In this document: piece after piece, positions 4,247 to 5,874 of the stretch
How the letters are laid out: each line of letters begins with the position of its first letter
Position numbering within the stretch: the stretch's first letter is position 1
NCBI GenBank assembly: GCA_964460795.1
Contig: CAYWRU010000117.1
Span: forward strand, 1-5,874
Origin: CAZOOM01 sp964460795
GTDB lineage: Bacteria; Omnitrophota; Omnitrophia; Omnitrophales; Aquincolibacteriaceae
DNA: 5,874 nt
Reading direction: 5' to 3'
Position numbers and translations under genes: made by a program
Notes under the pieces: generated by a model
What the model was told of the DNA's origin: nothing
The model's input: only the letters and a program-made list of their open reading frames with translations
Database searches by the model: none

Positions 4247-5705
4247 AGCTCTTGTGCCGCCGGTGCTTCTTTTTTGTGACGATCACCGCAAATAGAACGC
4301 CAAGCACGTACAGACAGACGAGCAGCAGCACCGCGCCTGCGCCGCCGCCGGGCGACACGCTCTGCATGTATGGCACAAACACCTGCGAGTGCATCCAGAG
4401 CGTCAGCAGGAGTCCCCACACGGCCGCGCCTGCCCACGAGAGCTGGAAGACGGGCACGCCGCGCCCGCGCGTGTCGCGATACAGCACAAGCGCCTCCTCG
4501 GCCGTCGTGAACACCCACATTGCGCCGACAAAGATCGCGGGTATCGGTGTGTAGTAGTAGATGCGCGGCTCGAGCGCCAGCAGAAACATGGCATACAGCA
4601 GCATCGTCTGCGAGACCCCGTTGAGCAGCTGGTCGCGCCACAGCCACCACACGTCGCCCGGCCGCGTGCGCACCGAAAAAACCGCGGCGTAGACGACCAC
4701 AAACAGCGCAAACACAACGCACGTCAGCACGAGCAGCAGGATGTCGTCCAGCAGGATGCGTCCGCGCAACAGGGCCGCCAGCACGAGCAGCCCAAACGAC
4801 GCTACGTCGATGGCCGCGGCCACCGCGCCCGGGGCGCGCAGGTTGCGCAGGTAGAACCACGCCGTGGTCGCGACGACGATCAGTATGACGGTCAGCCCGG
4901 AGTATCCGCGCCGGGTCACGCGCGGCTCGATCTGCATCGTGCCCTCGGCCACGTCCCAGCGGAACGACGCGAACCGCAGAATGTCCGCGCCCGCGCGTAT
5001 GCTGCTGCCGTTGTATGGCCGGATGAACAGCTGCGGCGTGAAGCCGGGGTGCGCCGACACGACTTCGCGGCCGGGCAGATGGATCGTCGGGCCGCCGTCG
5101 ATCGCAATGTCGATCGCGTCCCACTTCCGCGCGGGCGTCGCCTCGGGGTGGTTGTCGCCGAGGAACTCGTAGAACAGCGCGCTCGGTATGTAGGTGAACC
5201 GCGCGGAAAGGTCGAGGCTGAACACCGTCGGGCTCCCGTTGAACGTGGCCGGGAGGTCGCAGATGCCCGACGACAGCGGCTGACACGCAACGCGCTGCGT
5301 CTCCGGCATGAACAGGCGCTCGTCGAACAGAAGCGCGTCGCCGGTGAACGTCACGTTGCGGAACGGGTTCCACAGCGGGCTGCCCGTCCCGATCGGAATG
5401 ATGCCGCGGCACGTGCGGCAGCCAAGCGTCGCGTCCGGCCCCGACGCCGCCACCGCCGGGAAGTAGCGCGGCTCGCCCGCGATCCACAGCACGACGGGGC
5501 CGGGCTTGCCCCCGAACAGCACGACGTCGGGCGCGTCCGTTGCCTGCAGCGCAAACAGCTTCTGCACCGGCCTCGCACCCACGCCGACAACGGCTACCAG
5601 CACGCTCGCGCCGCCCCCATCGGTGTGCAGATACACCGGGAGGCTCTTCTGCGTCAAAAAACCGCACGCACCGAGCGCAAACACAACAAAAAATAGCACC
5701 CACAT
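4236..5705 (-). CDS. Membrane protein with degenerate pepsin-like ectodomain plus seven transmembrane spans, 489 aa
   Basis: Residues 1-17 form a hydrophobic signal peptide or anchor (MWVLFFVVFALGACGFL). Residues 20-265 form a lumenal domain with four Cys (96, 99, 141, 149) and sequons NVT117 and NGS232. Seven spans follow at about 270-286, 294-313, 319-344, 361-378, 386-409, 419-438 and 456-476, then a basic tail (KKKHRRHK). Arg-rich loops after spans 1, 3 and 5 and the basic tail fit N-out/C-in. The ectodomain resembles an A1 aspartic protease: a 'G-x-G-(x)-P-x-Q' strand at 42-48, then ATDA at 55-58 where pepsin has DTGS; FSLDLSARFTYIP at 162-174 where it has 'IVDTGT...P' with the same Asp-to-Pro spacing; and IDGGPTIHLP plus DILRFASFRWDV like its C-terminal strands. 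One catalytic Asp appears lost, suggesting a binding or structural role. Start: the frame opens upstream only with GTG (5757-5759); ATG at 5703-5705 is the first ATG. Confidence 0.8.
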   Translation of the reverse strand: MWVLFFVVFALGACGFLTQKSLPVYLHTDGGGASVLVAVVGVGARPVQKLFALQATDAPDVVLFGGKPGPVVLWIAGEPRYFPAVAASGPDATLGCRTCRGIIPIGTGSPLWNPFRNVTFTGDALLFDERLFMPETQRVACQPLSSGICDLPATFNGSPTVFSLDLSARFTYIPSALFYEFLGDNHPEATPARKWDAIDIAIDGGPTIHLPGREVVSAHPGFTPQLFIRPYNGSSIRAGADILRFASFRWDVAEGTMQIEPRVTRRGYSGLTVILIVVATTAWFYLRNLRAPGAVAAAIDVASFGLLVLAALLRGRILLDDILLLVLTCVVFALFVVVYAAVFSVRTRPGDVWWLWRDQLLNGVSQTMLLYAMFLLALEPRIYYYTPIPAIFVGAMWVFTTAEEALVLYRDTRGRGVPVFQLSWAGAAVWGLLLTLWMHSQVFVPYMQSVSPGGGAGAVLLLVCLYVLGVLFAVIVTKKKHRRHKSFMK

Positions 5706-5844
5706 TTCTATCGCCGCACAGAATGCATACGCAATCCAATTTAAATTATGATCTAGCACTTTTTGGCCCTCTCGATTTCAGGCTCTAAACGGTCTTGCCG
5801 ATGCTCTGGAGCCGAGATAGAGTTTCAGACCGACCCCACTCAAA
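5706..5844. promoter_or_regulatory. Intergenic spacer upstream of the 489-aa gene
   Basis: This is 139 bp between the minus-strand ATG at 5705 and the possible plus-strand ATG at 5845. An AT-rich stretch CCAATTTAAATTATGAT (5736-5752) lies about 30-45 bp upstream of the minus-strand start and is the best candidate TATA-like element for that gene. Between it and the start is a minus-strand ATG (5726-5728) opening a six-codon upstream frame that ends TAG at 5708-5710, if transcription starts that far out. Bases 5770-5844 show no TATA-like element and no open frame of interest. Confidence 0.4.
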
Positions 5845-5874
5845 ATGTATGGAGGGGGTACGGAAAGTCATCTA
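5845..5874 (+). CDS. Possible start of a plus-strand gene (first 10 codons)
   Basis: An ATG in good context (CAAAATGT, A at -3) opens a frame MYGGGTESHL that continues off the window. Only ten codons are visible, so it is supported mainly by its place after a non-coding spacer and opposite a divergent gene. There is no clear TATA-like element within 50 bp. No function can be suggested. Confidence 0.25.
   Translation, partial: MYGGGTESHL

Noticed and set aside
4911..5705. Active aspartic protease
   Set aside because: The first active-site position reads ATDA instead of DTGS and the second DLS instead of DTG, so an intact catalytic dyad is not supported.
4135..5739. Long overlapping frames on both strands over the 489-aa gene (minus 534 codons, plus 435 codons)
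   Set aside because: Both are Arg/Ala/His-rich without domain structure, as expected for shadows in GC-rich DNA. The frame kept has a signal sequence, sequons, seven spans and a consistent charge pattern.
5706..5759. Extension of the 489-aa protein to a GTG at 5757-5759 (18 more residues)
   Set aside because: GTG starts are not expected with the eukaryotic-type signals seen here. The extension would run through the AT-rich presumed promoter, and the ATG at 5703-5705 gives a signal peptide at the N-terminus.
5781..5832. Interleaved short inverted repeats (GGCTC/GAGCC and CGGTCT/AGACCG) suggesting a pseudoknot
   Set aside because: Arms are only 5-6 bp in a 50-bp GC-rich stretch; this is within chance expectation, and nothing around it suggests an RNA element.
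1..5874. Bacterial or phage origin
   Set aside because: No Shine-Dalgarno sequences or bacterial operon layout. TATA-like elements, AATAAA signals at stops, and signal-peptide/sequon glycoproteins fit a eukaryotic host better, although the protease fold is shared with tailed phages.

Overview
This GC-rich window (roughly 60% G+C by eye) looks like part of the genome of a large eukaryotic double-stranded DNA virus, or an endogenous copy of one. Genes are intronless, tightly packed and on both strands. They lack Shine-Dalgarno sequences, have short AT-rich TATA-like elements just upstream, and often end in AATAAA signals that overlap the stop codon. The best lineage clue is the 572-residue protein at 416-2134. 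It looks like a capsid maturation protease fused to a scaffold domain, the arrangement of herpesvirus UL26. That points to the realm Duplodnaviria, in a eukaryotic host. Mirusvirus-like (Mirusviricota) is my first guess and a divergent herpesvirus-like lineage my second. The assignment rests on motif reading only.

Layout from left to right. At 1-361, two minus-strand genes are coupled by an ATGA start/stop overlap: a 69-residue soluble protein, then a secreted or membrane glycoprotein that runs off the left edge. A 54-bp divergent spacer (362-415) separates them from the plus-strand protease-scaffold gene (416-2134). Next come two minus-strand membrane-protein genes: a 33-residue single-span protein (2145-2246) with its own TATA-like element and poly(A) signal, and a 242-residue seven-span protein (2297-3025). 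A second 54-bp divergent spacer (3026-3079) leads to a plus-strand 388-residue, mostly helical protein of unknown function (3080-4246). Its 3' end overlaps by 11 bp the end of a convergent minus-strand gene (4236-5705). That gene encodes a 489-residue membrane protein with a lumenal domain resembling a degenerate pepsin-like fold, followed by seven membrane spans. A final spacer (5706-5844) precedes the first ten codons of a possible plus-strand gene at the right edge.

The set suggests a virion-morphogenesis neighbourhood: one capsid-assembly gene surrounded by predicted membrane and envelope-type proteins. No enzyme of DNA replication or metabolism, RNA gene, mobile element or CRISPR array is visible. 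Functions other than the protease-scaffold are tentative or unknown.
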